From Flavobacterium pectinovorum (GTDB lineage Bacteria; Bacteroidota; Bacteroidia; Flavobacteriales; Flavobacteriaceae), in the NCBI RefSeq assembly GCF_006438875.1, contig NZ_RCZH01000004.1, forward strand, positions 248,001 through 312,000: DNA of 64,000 nucleotides. The letters run 5' to 3'. The notes beneath the pieces are model-generated. The model saw nothing but the letters and a program-made list of their open reading frames with translations. It made no database searches and was not told the origin of the DNA. A program made the position numbers and the translations under genes. Below are positions 18,817 to 27,639 of this stretch, piece after piece (position 1 is the stretch's first letter; every line of letters begins with the position of its first letter).

Positions 18817-19005
18817 ATGGAAAATAATTGGCAAAATTTAATTTCGATAAATCCAGACATCAGATTTGGTAAACCTGTTATTACTGGAACCCGAATTTGT
18901 GTTTCAGATATTCTTTCCTGGCTTTCTACCGGAATGTCTTTTGATGAAATAATTGAAGATTTTCCCGAATTAAAAAGAGAAGATATTCTTGCTGCTTTAA
19001 AATAA
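18817..19005 (+). CDS. DUF433 antitoxin-like protein, orphan
   Basis: 62 aa. The pattern INPDIRFGKPVITGTRICV followed by DILSWLSTGMSFDEIIEDFP and REDILAAL is the DUF433 winged-helix fold, often the antitoxin partner of a PIN-like DUF5615 toxin. No such partner is next to it: the next plus-strand DNA is a set of hairpin repeats and the next gene is GH3 on the other strand. It has its own -7 box. It may be a remnant or stand-alone regulator. Confidence 0.85.
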   Translation: MENNWQNLISINPDIRFGKPVITGTRICVSDILSWLSTGMSFDEIIEDFPELKREDILAALK

Positions 19006-19249
19006 TCTCGCAAAGGCGCAAAGACGCAAAGTTTTTTTTTGCATAGCCCTAGCTTCAGCTAGGGGAATAAATTTTAATAGAAAAGGGCTTTAGCCAAACT
19101 TTAACTAGTTTGGATAAAGCCCTTTTCGTTACTTCTATATCTCCATCCAGCTAAAGCTGGACGTTATTCATGTAAATCTTAAAAATTAAAATTCGTGAAT
19201 TCGTGGCGAAAAAAAACTTTGTGCCTTTGTGCCTTTGCGGCAAAAACTT
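19006..19249. repeat. Cluster of three hairpins plus GCAAAG-type repeats
   Basis: Three hairpins lie in a row: CCCTAGC-TTCA-GCTAGGG (19047-19064), a 20-bp stem with one mismatch (19081-19100 with 19107-19126, ending in TTTT), and CCAGCT-AA-AGCTGG (19147-19160). GCAAAG words flank them on the left (19010-19030), and CGTGAATTCGTGGC plus TTTGTGCC words on the right (19193-19240). The middle stem could act as a terminator on both strands. Confidence 0.75.
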
Positions 19250-21547
19250 CTATTCTTTTATCTCAAACCCACTTTCCAATCCTTTGTCAGAACTTCCTCC
19301 AACCATAATTTTAAAAGTTCCCGGCTCTACTAAATAATTTCCTTCATTATCATAAAAACCAAGTTCCTTATCTGTCAAAGTAAAATTCACTGTTTTACTT
19401 TCTCCTTTTTTCAAGTTTACTAACTCAAAACCTTTCAGCTCTTTTATTGGTCGCACAATGCTCGCATATTCATCATGAATATACAACTGCACGACTTCTT
19501 TTCCGTCATAATTTCCTGAGTTTGTAACGGTAACACTTACTTGTACATTTTCTCCTTTTGCAAAAGCAGTTTTGTTTATTTTCAGATCTTTATAATCAAA
19601 TTTAGTATAACTCAAACCAAAACCAAACGGAAATTGAGGTGTTTTTGCAACATCTGTATAATGGGACCAAAATACATTTTTATCAACATCAGCTGGTCTT
19701 CCGGTGCTGTATTTATTGTAGTAAATTGGAACCTGACCCACATTTCTCGGGAAAGACATTGGCAATTTTCCACTCGGATTGTAATCTCCGTATAAAACCT
19801 GAGCAACGGCATTTCCGGTTTGCGTACCCAACTGCCAAGCTTCTACAATTGCAGGAATATGGTCTGCAGCCCACGGAATACTCAACGGACGTCCGTTGTT
19901 TAAAACCAAAACAATATTTGGATTCACTTTATAAATTTCTTCCAGTAATTCTTGTTGAACGCCAGGCAAATTAAGATCCGTTCTACTGCGGCCTTCCCCA
20001 CTCTGAAAACCATGTTCTCCTAAAACCATCACCACAACATCGGCATTTTTGGCAGCCGTTTTTGCAGCTTCAAATCCACTTTTATCAGTTGTATTAAAAA
20101 TCACCTCATCTAAGAAACTCGTTTTTCCAACAACTAAATCGGCACCTTTTTCAAATGTCAATTGATTGTCTTTATATTGCTCCATTCCTTCCAGAACCGA
20201 AACCGCCGTATTATTATCCGATGCAATTCTCCAGCTTCCCAACGGACTGTTTTTATCGTTTGCCAAAGCACCAATCAAAGCAATTTTCTGTCCTGATTTT
20301 TTTAGCGGAAGCAAACCTTTATCATTTTTCAACAATACGATTGACTTCTTAGCCATATCCAGAACGCCGTCATTATTGGCTTTACTTCCCACAACTGCTT
20401 TCTCACGCTTTTCGTCACAATATCTGTAAGGATCATCAAACAATCCCAATTCAAATTTCACACGCAAAATTCTGCGAACCGCATCATCAACCAAAGATTC
20501 TTTTACTTTTCCTTCTTTTACCAATTCAGCTAATTTTGCTACATACAAATACGATTCCATATCCATGTCAGAGCCTGCAATTACCGCTTTTGCCGTTGCA
20601 TCAGCTTCATCTTTTGCATAACCATGCGCAATCATTTCGCGAATCGAAGCATAATCTGAAATCACAAAACCATCAAATTTCCATTTCCCTTTTAGAATAT
20701 CTCTTTGCAGGAACACATTTCCAGTTGCCGGAACGCCATTCAAAGTATTAAACGAATTCATAAACGTACGAACTCCAGCATCAACAGTCGCCTTAAAAGG
20801 AGGCAAAACCAAGTTGTATAATTTAGAATTACTAATATCAACAATATTATATTCCAATCCAGATTCAACATAACCGTATGCAGCAAAATGTTTCGCACAA
20901 GCCGCGATCGTATTTACTTTAGCCAAATCGGCAATTGTTTCACCCTGAAAACCTTTCACTCTGGCAGCTCCAATTTTGCTGCCCAAATACGGATCTTCTC
21001 CTGCACCTTCCATCACACGTCCCCAACGAGCATCGTCAGAAACATCAACATTTGGACCAAAAGTCCAGTTAATTCCAGATGCCGAAGCTTCATCAGCCGC
21101 AATCGCCGCCGATTTTTTAATCGCTTCCAGATCCCAACTTGCAGCTTCTGCCAGCGGAATCGGACTTAATGTTTTATAACCGTGAATAACGTCAAAACCA
21201 ATAATCAGCGGAATTCCCAAACGGGTTTCTTCAACCGCAATTTTCTGAACTGCGCGAACCTCTTTCACACCACGAACTGTTAGCATTGAACCAACCCAGC
21301 CTTTTCGCAAATGTTCGTATTTCAACTCGGCAGTTCCGCCTTTTGGAGCCGGTCCCGTAACATCCCAAAATCCATTATATTGATTCATTTGCCCCACTTT
21401 TTCCTCCAAAGTCATCAAAGGCAAAAGCAAATCAATACGTTCTTCAATGGTTTTATTTTTATCCAAATACGGCTTTTTCTGTGCATTCATATTTCCAACA
21501 GTAAACAGGGCAAAAATCCCAATAGTTATTATTTTTTTATTTTTCAT
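19250..21547 (-). CDS. bglX: GH3 beta-glucosidase (BglX-like)
   Basis: Periplasmic beta-glucosidase or related exo-hydrolase of 765 aa. The signal peptide ends VGNMNAQ (about residue 22). The N-terminal TIM domain has LTLEEKVGQMNQ-like sequence, KHFAAYGYVESG and FDGFVISDYASI with nucleophile Asp298. The second alpha/beta domain holds GEHGFQSGEGRSRTDL with the acid/base Glu region. A fibronectin-III-like C-terminal domain (about 665-765) ends the protein. In this locus it could remove non-reducing glucose from glucomannan oligosaccharides. GH3 specificity is broad (mannosidase or xylosidase possible), so the substrate is inferred. Confidence 0.92.
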   Translation of the reverse strand: MKNKKIITIGIFALFTVGNMNAQKKPYLDKNKTIEERIDLLLPLMTLEEKVGQMNQYNGFWDVTGPAPKGGTAELKYEHLRKGWVGSMLTVRGVKEVRAVQKIAVEETRLGIPLIIGFDVIHGYKTLSPIPLAEAASWDLEAIKKSAAIAADEASASGINWTFGPNVDVSDDARWGRVMEGAGEDPYLGSKIGAARVKGFQGETIADLAKVNTIAACAKHFAAYGYVESGLEYNIVDISNSKLYNLVLPPFKATVDAGVRTFMNSFNTLNGVPATGNVFLQRDILKGKWKFDGFVISDYASIREMIAHGYAKDEADATAKAVIAGSDMDMESYLYVAKLAELVKEGKVKESLVDDAVRRILRVKFELGLFDDPYRYCDEKREKAVVGSKANNDGVLDMAKKSIVLLKNDKGLLPLKKSGQKIALIGALANDKNSPLGSWRIASDNNTAVSVLEGMEQYKDNQLTFEKGADLVVGKTSFLDEVIFNTTDKSGFEAAKTAAKNADVVVMVLGEHGFQSGEGRSRTDLNLPGVQQELLEEIYKVNPNIVLVLNNGRPLSIPWAADHIPAIVEAWQLGTQTGNAVAQVLYGDYNPSGKLPMSFPRNVGQVPIYYNKYSTGRPADVDKNVFWSHYTDVAKTPQFPFGFGLSYTKFDYKDLKINKTAFAKGENVQVSVTVTNSGNYDGKEVVQLYIHDEYASIVRPIKELKGFELVNLKKGESKTVNFTLTDKELGFYDNEGNYLVEPGTFKIMVGGSSDKGLESGFEIKE

Positions 21548-21620
21548 AATGGTATAATGGTCAGATAGTTTATTTTAAAGATGCTAAGATTCTGAGTTGC
21601 TAAGATGCTTAGTTTCATAT

Positions 21621-21722
21621 TTTGGGCGTGTCCCGCCGAAAAAGGCGGGTCGGGCTATCCGTTTCAATTCCTCGCACTTCCTTCGTCAGGCTGTGGGATT
21701 TCCTCTTCTATCCCTCACGCAA
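21621..21722 (+). repeat. Intergenic element family 2, subtype 2, copy A
   Basis: Starts TTTGGGCGTGTCCCGCC with its own hairpin (CCCGCC/GGCGGG), then has GGGCTATCCGTTTCAATTCC, a variable loop, GGATTTCCTCTTCTATCC and the end CTCACGCAA. It shares core words with 16213-16296 and its end with 56690-56775. Confidence 0.8.
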
Positions 21723-21765
21723 TTTACGGTAAATGATAACTTTTTGTTTTTTAATGCTCAATCTT

Positions 21766-21874
21766 GTCAATTTCGACAAAGGAGAAATCACACAATCCCG
21801 AAGCTTCGGGACACAATCTAAGTCGCCAATCTTTGTCGAGCTACTAGTGTGATTTCTCCCTTCGGTCGGAATGA
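21766..21874. repeat. Long hairpin repeat, family 1 copy B
   Basis: Imperfect inverted repeat. The left arm has TTTCGACAAAGGAGAAATCA and the right arm TGATTTCTCCCTTCGGTCGG. The loop carries the palindrome TCCCGAAGCTTCGGGA (21796-21811) and CTTTGTCGAG, a word also seen beside the copy at 31045. Confidence 0.85.
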
Positions 21875-21990
21875 CACAACCAACGCAAAAATCGATCTGA
21901 AACCAATCAAAAAAACAAAATAAAATACGCATCAATCCGCTAAATCCGTACAATCCGCGGGCAAAAAATCTAAAATCTACAGTCTAAAAT

Positions 21991-23385
21991 CTAAAATTCT
22001 TCCGTAAAACAAGAAGCCGGCAAATTTGCCTTATTAAACAAATCTGACTGAATTGTATTCCCCCATGCAAATCTCACCTTCACAGGATTCGCGACTTTTT
22101 TACTCGTCAAAACAATCTGATTGTTTTTTATCAAAGCTTCCGCAGGAAAGAAAATTCCATCGGCTCCGGCCACTTCAAATTGATTTGATATTTTATTCTT
22201 ACAGTACAATCCTTCCGCATAATCAAACGAAACAATTGCTTTGTTTTTTTCTATTTTGAAACCTTTAAAAAGTGGTCCGTTTACCAAATTCGAATTTAGT
22301 CCCGAGGCTTCGGGATAAGTATCGGCTAAAGCTAAATTTGCCAAACGAATTCCAACATCTTTTTTATTCTTTGGGTGAATATCAATCGTATCCGAAATAT
22401 CACTAGTCAAAACCATTCCTGTTTTCGGAACTTCTTTCAGAATTTTTCTTTGAGAATTTCTCACGATGACATTCGAGAAATTATTACTTCCCGTTTTATA
22501 AGGCGCAATCTGGACGAAATAAAAAGGAAATTCGTCTTGCCACGCTTTTCTCCACGAAGTAATCAAAGCCGATAATGTTTTATCATAAACCAATGAACCA
22601 ACATTCGATTCGCCTTGATACCAAAGCGTTCCGGCAATTTTAAAACCTACAAAAGGATAAATCATCGCATTGTAAGCACGCCCGGGCTGACGCGGACCAT
22701 ATTCTTGTTCGTTGAGTTTTTTTGCATTTTCCAGTAAAACAGGATCATTCTGAACTACTTCTTCCGGCATCCAGATTTCGGCAGGAGTTCCGCCCCAATT
22801 GGAAGAAATCAATCCTATTGGAACATTTTTTAAATCTTCTTGTAAACGTTTGGCAAAAAAGTAACCAATCGCGCTGAAATATTTCATGGTTTCCGGAGTC
22901 GATTCTGTCCAGTTTCCTAATAAATTATTTTGAGGTGACGTAGCTGTTAATTTCGGAACTAAGAAAAAACGAATATTAGGATTCGTAGCATTTTTCATTT
23001 CTTCCTCGCCATTATTTATTCCCCAACTTGCAGACATTTCCATATTGGATTGTCCGGAACAAACCCAAACTTCGCCAATCAAAATGTTTTTAAGGACAAC
23101 TTCATTATAACCTTTTATAGAAATGGTATAAGGTCCGCCTGCTTCGGGAGTTTTTATATGAAGTTCCCATTGTGCCTGATTATTAGCAACCACTTTATAT
23201 TCCTGATTGTTCCAGCTTGAAACCAATTTGATTTCTTCTTTTGGATTTGCCCAACCCCAAATTTTCACTTCAGAGTTGCGTTGTAAAACCATATTGTCAC
23301 CAAAAATATTCGGAAGTGTAACGTTTGCCACCATAGTACTGGAAATCATCAGAAAGAAAACAAACTTAAATATATTATTTTTCAT
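21991..23385 (-). CDS. SASA family carbohydrate acetylesterase (sialate O-acetylesterase-like)
   Basis: Exported SGNH-type esterase of 464 aa with a signal peptide ending TMVANV (about residue 20). An Ig-like N-terminal domain (about 24-100) is followed by GEVWVCSGQSNMEM, where Ser113 is the nucleophile, WGGTPAEIW, FPFYFVQIAPY, and DTIDIHPKNKKDVG with the catalytic Asp/His. The family was named for sialate deacetylation, but in PULs these enzymes deacetylate plant glycans; here acetylated mannan is the natural guess. Its start overlaps the end of the upstream CE2 gene by 11 bp, so they are co-translated. Codons around 22300-22315 carry a palindrome otherwise found in intergenic repeats. Confidence 0.88.
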   Translation of the reverse strand: MKNNIFKFVFFLMISSTMVANVTLPNIFGDNMVLQRNSEVKIWGWANPKEEIKLVSSWNNQEYKVVANNQAQWELHIKTPEAGGPYTISIKGYNEVVLKNILIGEVWVCSGQSNMEMSASWGINNGEEEMKNATNPNIRFFLVPKLTATSPQNNLLGNWTESTPETMKYFSAIGYFFAKRLQEDLKNVPIGLISSNWGGTPAEIWMPEEVVQNDPVLLENAKKLNEQEYGPRQPGRAYNAMIYPFVGFKIAGTLWYQGESNVGSLVYDKTLSALITSWRKAWQDEFPFYFVQIAPYKTGSNNFSNVIVRNSQRKILKEVPKTGMVLTSDISDTIDIHPKNKKDVGIRLANLALADTYPEASGLNSNLVNGPLFKGFKIEKNKAIVSFDYAEGLYCKNKISNQFEVAGADGIFFPAEALIKNNQIVLTSKKVANPVKVRFAWGNTIQSDLFNKANLPASCFTEEF

Positions 23386-24469
23386 TTAGTAACTTTTTTA
23401 AAAACGGTGCATATTCATCAGCCAGAACTTTATGATCAGCCACATCCGGATGTCCTGAACAGCCTTTTGGTGTCATTGGTTTAAACTTAAAAATAACAAT
23501 TGGTTTATGAGTTTTATCAGCGTCAAATGCTGCTTTTACTTTATTAAGACAATCTTCAAAAACAATCGCTCTTTCGCCATTTACCATTGGACTGTTTGTA
23601 ATCACGATTTGTACATTTGGATTGTGTTTGTACAACATTTTAATAAAATTGATGTAGTTCGAAACATACTTTTCGGGATTAAATGGCAAACGTTCTTTTT
23701 TACCGTCACCGCCCGAAAAATCATTAGTTCCTAAAGCAATGCTTATAATATTGGGTTGAAAAGCAAAATCATATTTGGGTTTCGAGGAATCTTTTGTTAA
23801 ATACAAATTTTCATAGACATCCGGCATAATCGCTTCGTCTTTATTCTCGTCATTCCAGTTTCTATACATCCCGATTCCGGAAACTGAACTCATCAAATAA
23901 TGAACACCAATTTCTCGCGAAAGCACCGGACCATAAGCATAATAGCCATTATGATGATCCAAATATTCGCCTTTATCACAAGGAATATCAGACGGATCAC
24001 TTGCAGCTCCACAAGTAATTGAATCTCCAATAAATTCGATTTTCTTTTTCTTCTTTGTTGTAATTGACGTTAATTTTGCTGTTGTCCCAACAAATAAAAC
24101 TCCGCCACTTTGTGCTTCTGTAGTTTTATAAATACCAAGTGTGTGTACTTTTTTATTTGAAGTAATCTTTACCGGGAAAGATTGCGCATCGCCTTTTTCG
24201 ATTCTTACTTTACCAATATATTTTCCGTCCAGAACTAAGGAAACATAATTATGATGTTCATAAGAATCTACACTTTGCAAGGTAATCGCACATTCATTTC
24301 CTGTAAAATTAAACGAAACCGAAGATGCCGTTCCAATTAATACAACGCTATTATTTTGGAGTTTTTCAACCCGACCTTCATAAAGAAAAGTATTGTTCTT
24401 GGTTTGTGAAGTTGAAACAACTGAAATCAGTAAAAATGAAATTAAAAACACTATTTTTTTGAGAAACAT
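23375..24469 (-). CDS. CE2 family acetylesterase (acetyl-mannan/xylan esterase)
   Basis: Exported deacetylase of 364 aa, signal peptide ending VVSTSQ (about residue 22). A jelly-roll N-terminal domain (about 25-135) precedes an SGNH domain starting KIEFIGDSITCGAASD with nucleophile Ser150; GTNDFSGG is block III and GCSGHPDVADH (336-346) is block V. The residue three before His340 is Cys337, not Asp, consistent with the Ser-His dyads described for CE2 enzymes. CE2 members remove acetyl from the 6-O position of glucose or mannose units, so this and the following SASA esterase fit acetylated glucomannan. Confidence 0.88.
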   Translation of the reverse strand: MFLKKIVFLISFLLISVVSTSQTKNNTFLYEGRVEKLQNNSVVLIGTASSVSFNFTGNECAITLQSVDSYEHHNYVSLVLDGKYIGKVRIEKGDAQSFPVKITSNKKVHTLGIYKTTEAQSGGVLFVGTTAKLTSITTKKKKKIEFIGDSITCGAASDPSDIPCDKGEYLDHHNGYYAYGPVLSREIGVHYLMSSVSGIGMYRNWNDENKDEAIMPDVYENLYLTKDSSKPKYDFAFQPNIISIALGTNDFSGGDGKKERLPFNPEKYVSNYINFIKMLYKHNPNVQIVITNSPMVNGERAIVFEDCLNKVKAAFDADKTHKPIVIFKFKPMTPKGCSGHPDVADHKVLADEYAPFLKKLLNEK

Positions 24470-24500
24470 AATTTATTTGTTAAAATATAAATACGATTCA

Positions 24501-24508
24501 CAAATATA
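24501..24508 (-). promoter_or_regulatory. Candidate -7 box for the esterase operon
   Basis: On the minus strand this reads TATATTTG (TAnnTTTG), 31 bp before the CE2 start. No -33 box at standard spacing was seen. Confidence 0.4.
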
Positions 24509-24688
24509 TCCCATATACAATATATATAAAGATACTAAAACATCAAATAGCAATAAAAAAACACCAAATAATATGATCGTTTATTTCAGTTTACTACTAG
24601 TTTTAAAGGTTCATTGCCAAACATTCCTTTGATATTCAAGAGCAACAGCTTATCTTTATAAATTAAATCTTACAGCTAACTCATTAAA

Positions 24689-25195
24689 ATGAAATTATCT
24701 CATTATATAGCCTTTGTTTCAATTGTTTTGTTTTCTTCTTTCACTATAAAAAAAGAAAATAAAACGAGTATTCTTATTGAAGAAAATCAAACTAAAATAG
24801 ATCGTGATTCTATTGTTATATATGCCAAACAATATTTAGGAACTCCGTATTTATATGCCGGAAATGACCCGAAAAAAGGATTTGACTGTTCTGGTTTTGT
24901 CAATTATGTTTTTCAACATTTTAGTGTAAGTGTACCAAGAAGTTCAAGCGGTTATAAAAATATAAATACGACAAAATCTCCCGAAGATTTTAAAGTTGGA
25001 GACGTTTTAGTATTCTACGGATATAAAAACAATACCATAATTGGACATGTTGGGATTATTTGTGAAGCAAATGGTATGCATTCAAAATTCATACACGCTT
25101 CTTCCGGAAAAGCCGGAAGTGTAACGATTAGCGATTTAGATTCTGAACATTATAGTAAACGTTATTATAAGTGTGTTGATGTATTATCTAAATAG
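24689..25195 (+). CDS. NlpC/P60 family peptidoglycan endopeptidase
   Basis: Small exported cell-wall hydrolase of 168 aa. It has a short hydrophobic signal (residues 1-20) followed by a charged linker. The NlpC/P60 domain spans about 42-165: YLGTPYLYAGNDPKKGFDCSG with catalytic Cys67, IIGHVGII with His120 and KFIHASS with His136 as the third polar residue. It should cleave the gamma-D-Glu to diamino acid bond of stem peptides. It stands alone between the mannan locus and a convergent L,D-transpeptidase gene. Confidence 0.9.
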   Translation: MKLSHYIAFVSIVLFSSFTIKKENKTSILIEENQTKIDRDSIVIYAKQYLGTPYLYAGNDPKKGFDCSGFVNYVFQHFSVSVPRSSSGYKNINTTKSPEDFKVGDVLVFYGYKNNTIIGHVGIICEANGMHSKFIHASSGKAGSVTISDLDSEHYSKRYYKCVDVLSK

Positions 25196-25199
25196 TTTT

Positions 25200-25293
25200 T
25201 TTGCCACGAATTACACGAATTATCACGAATTGTTTTTGTGAATTAAATATATACATTTAGAAATTCGCGGAAATTGGTGTAATTCGCGGCAAA
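25200..25293. repeat. GCCACGAATTACACG hairpin repeat, family 3 copy A
   Basis: The left arm TTTGCCACGAATTACACG (from 25200) pairs imperfectly with GGTGTAATTCGCGGCAAA (ending 25293), lying between two convergent genes where it can act as a terminator. A perfect version is at 48625-48711. Confidence 0.8.
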
Positions 25294-25305
25294 CCTTTTT
25301 TTACT

Positions 25306-26886
25306 TTATTCTTCGGTCAATAATTTCACCAAACTTTCATCTCTTTGATAAACGTCTTTATAAAAATTCAAATTTCCTTTTCTATCTACCCAAGCGGTAA
25401 AATATCCGATATAAACGGGAACTTTCTTTTTTAAACTAACCCAATTTTCTTTGCCTGCATGCATTGCTTTATCAATACGTGCCGGAGTCCAGGAAGGATC
25501 TTGTTTTAAAAGTTCAATTGCCAATTCTCTAGGTTTTCCAACTCGTACACAACCATGGCTAAAAGCCCTGCTTTCTCGCTCGAACAAACTTTTTGCCGGC
25601 GTATCGTGTAGATAAATGTTGTTTGAATTTGGAAACAAAAACTTCACTAAACCAAGTGAATTATTTTTCCCCGGTAATTGACGAACCGCACCATTATTCC
25701 ATTCCAGATTTTTCTGTGCCAGATAATTCTTGTTTTTCGCCATTCCGGGTTTTATCTCTTTATTTATAATACTTGTTGGCACATTCCAATACGGACTAAA
25801 AACAATATTGTTCATCATTCCGCTAAAAATAACCGTTTTGGTCATTGCTTTCCCAACCACAACCGGTGATACAAAAGCAATTTGATGATCGCGAATTAAG
25901 TACAATCTAAACTCAGGAATATTAACTTCTATATATTCTGTGCCCTTTTCCAGTGCAGGATCAATCCATCTGCAACGCTCCATATTGGCAATAATCGTTT
26001 TGATTCTGTCCGAAACCGGAATATTCATTTCGGCAATATGCTGAGGCAAGATTATATTTTTTGGTGTTAAACCATGATGCTCTTCGTAGTTTTTAGCTGC
26101 TGAAATTAAAAGAGAATCACACACATTGCTTTTATTATCCTCTTTAAGATCTCCCGTTATATAAAGCCTTTCTCTAATTTGTCCCACAGCAACAGCTGAA
26201 TCTCCTTTTTTGAAGCTCTTAAAATCTTCTCCAACTTCAATATTTTTCCAGCCGCCTTTTTTCTCAATTTCTCTATATTGATGAAGCGCATCACGAAGCT
26301 TGTAATATTGACTGAACATTTTGCTCTTTTTGTCATCACTGATCGTTGCCTTTTTATAAATAGAATCTGAAAACACCTGATAATTAACTTTTTTTCGAGG
26401 TAAAAGCCATTCTAATGATTTCGTTGTTTTTTCATCTACGCCAGATACTTTCTGAACGTAATAAAAATATAAATTGGTAATCATCAAATCAGTGTCAACT
26501 TGTGACAATTTGTTATCAATATTATGATCAAAAATAGGATTGATTTTTTCATTGTATGGAAAATTTGCCTTCAAACCTTCCTGATCTAATCCTTTATATT
26601 TATTAAATAAAGTGCTTCCAAACTCGACCACACCTTTATTATCCAGCCATAATTGAGTAGATTTATTTTTCTTGTATAATGCTAAAACATCACTCTGGAA
26701 CTTATCCAATTTTGGGTACGCCTGATAAAAAGCAGCAATCTTAGAACTATCAATCGAAAGTCTAAGTTCAGGCACTACTTTTACCGCGGTCTTTTTTAAT
26801 TCTTCTTCCTTTTTTTCTGCTTTGGAATTACAAGAAACCGCAACAAAAAGAATACTCACAGCAACAAGCGAATACAAAATTTTCAT
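25306..26886 (-). CDS. L,D-transpeptidase, YcbB-like, lipoprotein
   Basis: Periplasmic cross-linking enzyme of 526 aa that forms 3-3 peptidoglycan links or attaches proteins. The signal ends FVAVSC with Cys19 as the lipidation site. An N-terminal scaffold region (about 40-200), a peptidoglycan-binding-like segment (about 220-290) and the YkuD domain (about 320-480) follow. The YkuD domain includes YIEVNIPEFRLYLI, the lid region, IYLHDTPAKSLFE and SHGCVRVGKP with catalytic Cys446. Domain order matches YcbB/LdtD, and length is within that family's range. Confidence 0.9.
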   Translation of the reverse strand: MKILYSLVAVSILFVAVSCNSKAEKKEEELKKTAVKVVPELRLSIDSSKIAAFYQAYPKLDKFQSDVLALYKKNKSTQLWLDNKGVVEFGSTLFNKYKGLDQEGLKANFPYNEKINPIFDHNIDNKLSQVDTDLMITNLYFYYVQKVSGVDEKTTKSLEWLLPRKKVNYQVFSDSIYKKATISDDKKSKMFSQYYKLRDALHQYREIEKKGGWKNIEVGEDFKSFKKGDSAVAVGQIRERLYITGDLKEDNKSNVCDSLLISAAKNYEEHHGLTPKNIILPQHIAEMNIPVSDRIKTIIANMERCRWIDPALEKGTEYIEVNIPEFRLYLIRDHQIAFVSPVVVGKAMTKTVIFSGMMNNIVFSPYWNVPTSIINKEIKPGMAKNKNYLAQKNLEWNNGAVRQLPGKNNSLGLVKFLFPNSNNIYLHDTPAKSLFERESRAFSHGCVRVGKPRELAIELLKQDPSWTPARIDKAMHAGKENWVSLKKKVPVYIGYFTAWVDRKGNLNFYKDVYQRDESLVKLLTEE

Positions 26887-27151
26887 AATATTATTTTTAA
26901 TAAAAATAGAAAAGTTTTACTGAAAACAAACCTTTTCTAAAAAAATTAATACTGTCTTTACAATGTTCTAAATAATCAGAGTTTAATTGGATCAAGACAA
27001 AAAAATTGTCGACAAGCATAAAATATTTTGTATTGTAAATAATTTCACCGCAAAGTTTGTTAAGATTTTTATCTTACAGTATGTTTACAAAACACAATCC
27101 CGAAGCCTCGGGACGCAAAGCTGGTTCAGCACAATCCCGATAGCTCTCGGG

Positions 27152-27305
27152 CAATGTCATTAAGTTAAGCTTTTTTTAGATAATTGAGACTGGGAAAAAA
27201 ATCGCGCAAAGTCGCAAAGCCGCCAAGTTTACATACATTTTCTTTGCGACTCTGCGACTTTGCGCGAGATTTATTCGGCAATATTCCCTTAACTTAATGA
27301 CATTG
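27152..27305. repeat. Nested inverted repeats
   Basis: The outer arms are a perfect 18-bp inverted repeat, 27152-27169 with 27288-27305 (CAATGTCATTAAGTTAAG). Inside is a second one: ATCGCGCAAAGTCGCAAAG (27201-27219) against GACTCTGCGACTTTGCGCGA (about 27249-27268). Further out, CCCGATAGCTCTCGGG and GAGCTCTCGGGATTG extend the symmetry. Confidence 0.85.
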
Positions 27306-27581
27306 AGCTCTCGGGATTGCATTCTTTGTGTTTTTATAAAACCTTGCAGGCAAAAAAACTTTGCGAACTCTTTGCGGTTAATTTTTTAGCCACAAATTTT
27401 CACAAATTAATTCGTGCTAATTCGTGACCCGAGCGATAGCGAACAGGCGAAGCAAATTCGTGGCTGATAAACTTTGCGTAAATCTTTGTGATCTTGCGGT
27501 AAAATTCATTCCTAATTTATAGCACCACAGATTTTTGCATTGATACATTTAATCTCTGCTTTCTTTAAATAAAAGGCATAA

Positions 27582-27614
27582 AAAAACTCCAAATATGGCA
27601 CATTTGGAGTTTTT
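27582..27614 (-). terminator. Intrinsic terminator of the DUF1573 gene
   Basis: A perfect 13-bp stem (27582-27594 with 27602-27614) has a 7-nt loop, A-run on one side and T-run on the other, 26 bp after the gene's stop. Confidence 0.8.
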
Positions 27615-27639
27615 CGCTTTATAACCAACCTTTAATTAT

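Larger units (their letters stand above)
21548..21990. other. 443-bp gap made of repeat elements
   Basis: Between GH3 and the esterase gene there is no ORF. From left to right: GCTAAGATGC micro-repeats (21576-21610), a family 2 element (21621-21722), a family 1 hairpin with an embedded TCCCGAAGCTTCGGGA palindrome (21766-21874), and ATCCG-type words near 21945. Confidence 0.75.
26887..27639. other. 753-bp composite non-coding repeat island
   Basis: No ORF is seen. It holds, in order: a TGTAAATAATTTCACCGCAAAG segment shared with 58850 (about 27033-27056), a TCCCGAAGCCTCGGGA palindrome (27097-27112), nested inverted repeats (27152-27305), CACAAATT and AATTCGTGGC words (27391-27470) and GATAAACTTTGCG sequence also found near 59085. 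It ends with the terminator of the DUF1573 gene. Confidence 0.75.

Noticed and set aside
18817..19005. Toxin-antitoxin system
   Set aside because: Only the DUF433 half is present; no toxin gene lies on either side.
19639..19974. Open frame of 111 codons on the plus strand inside GH3
   Set aside because: GH3 is a complete, well-conserved gene on the other strand; the antisense peptide has no recognisable features.
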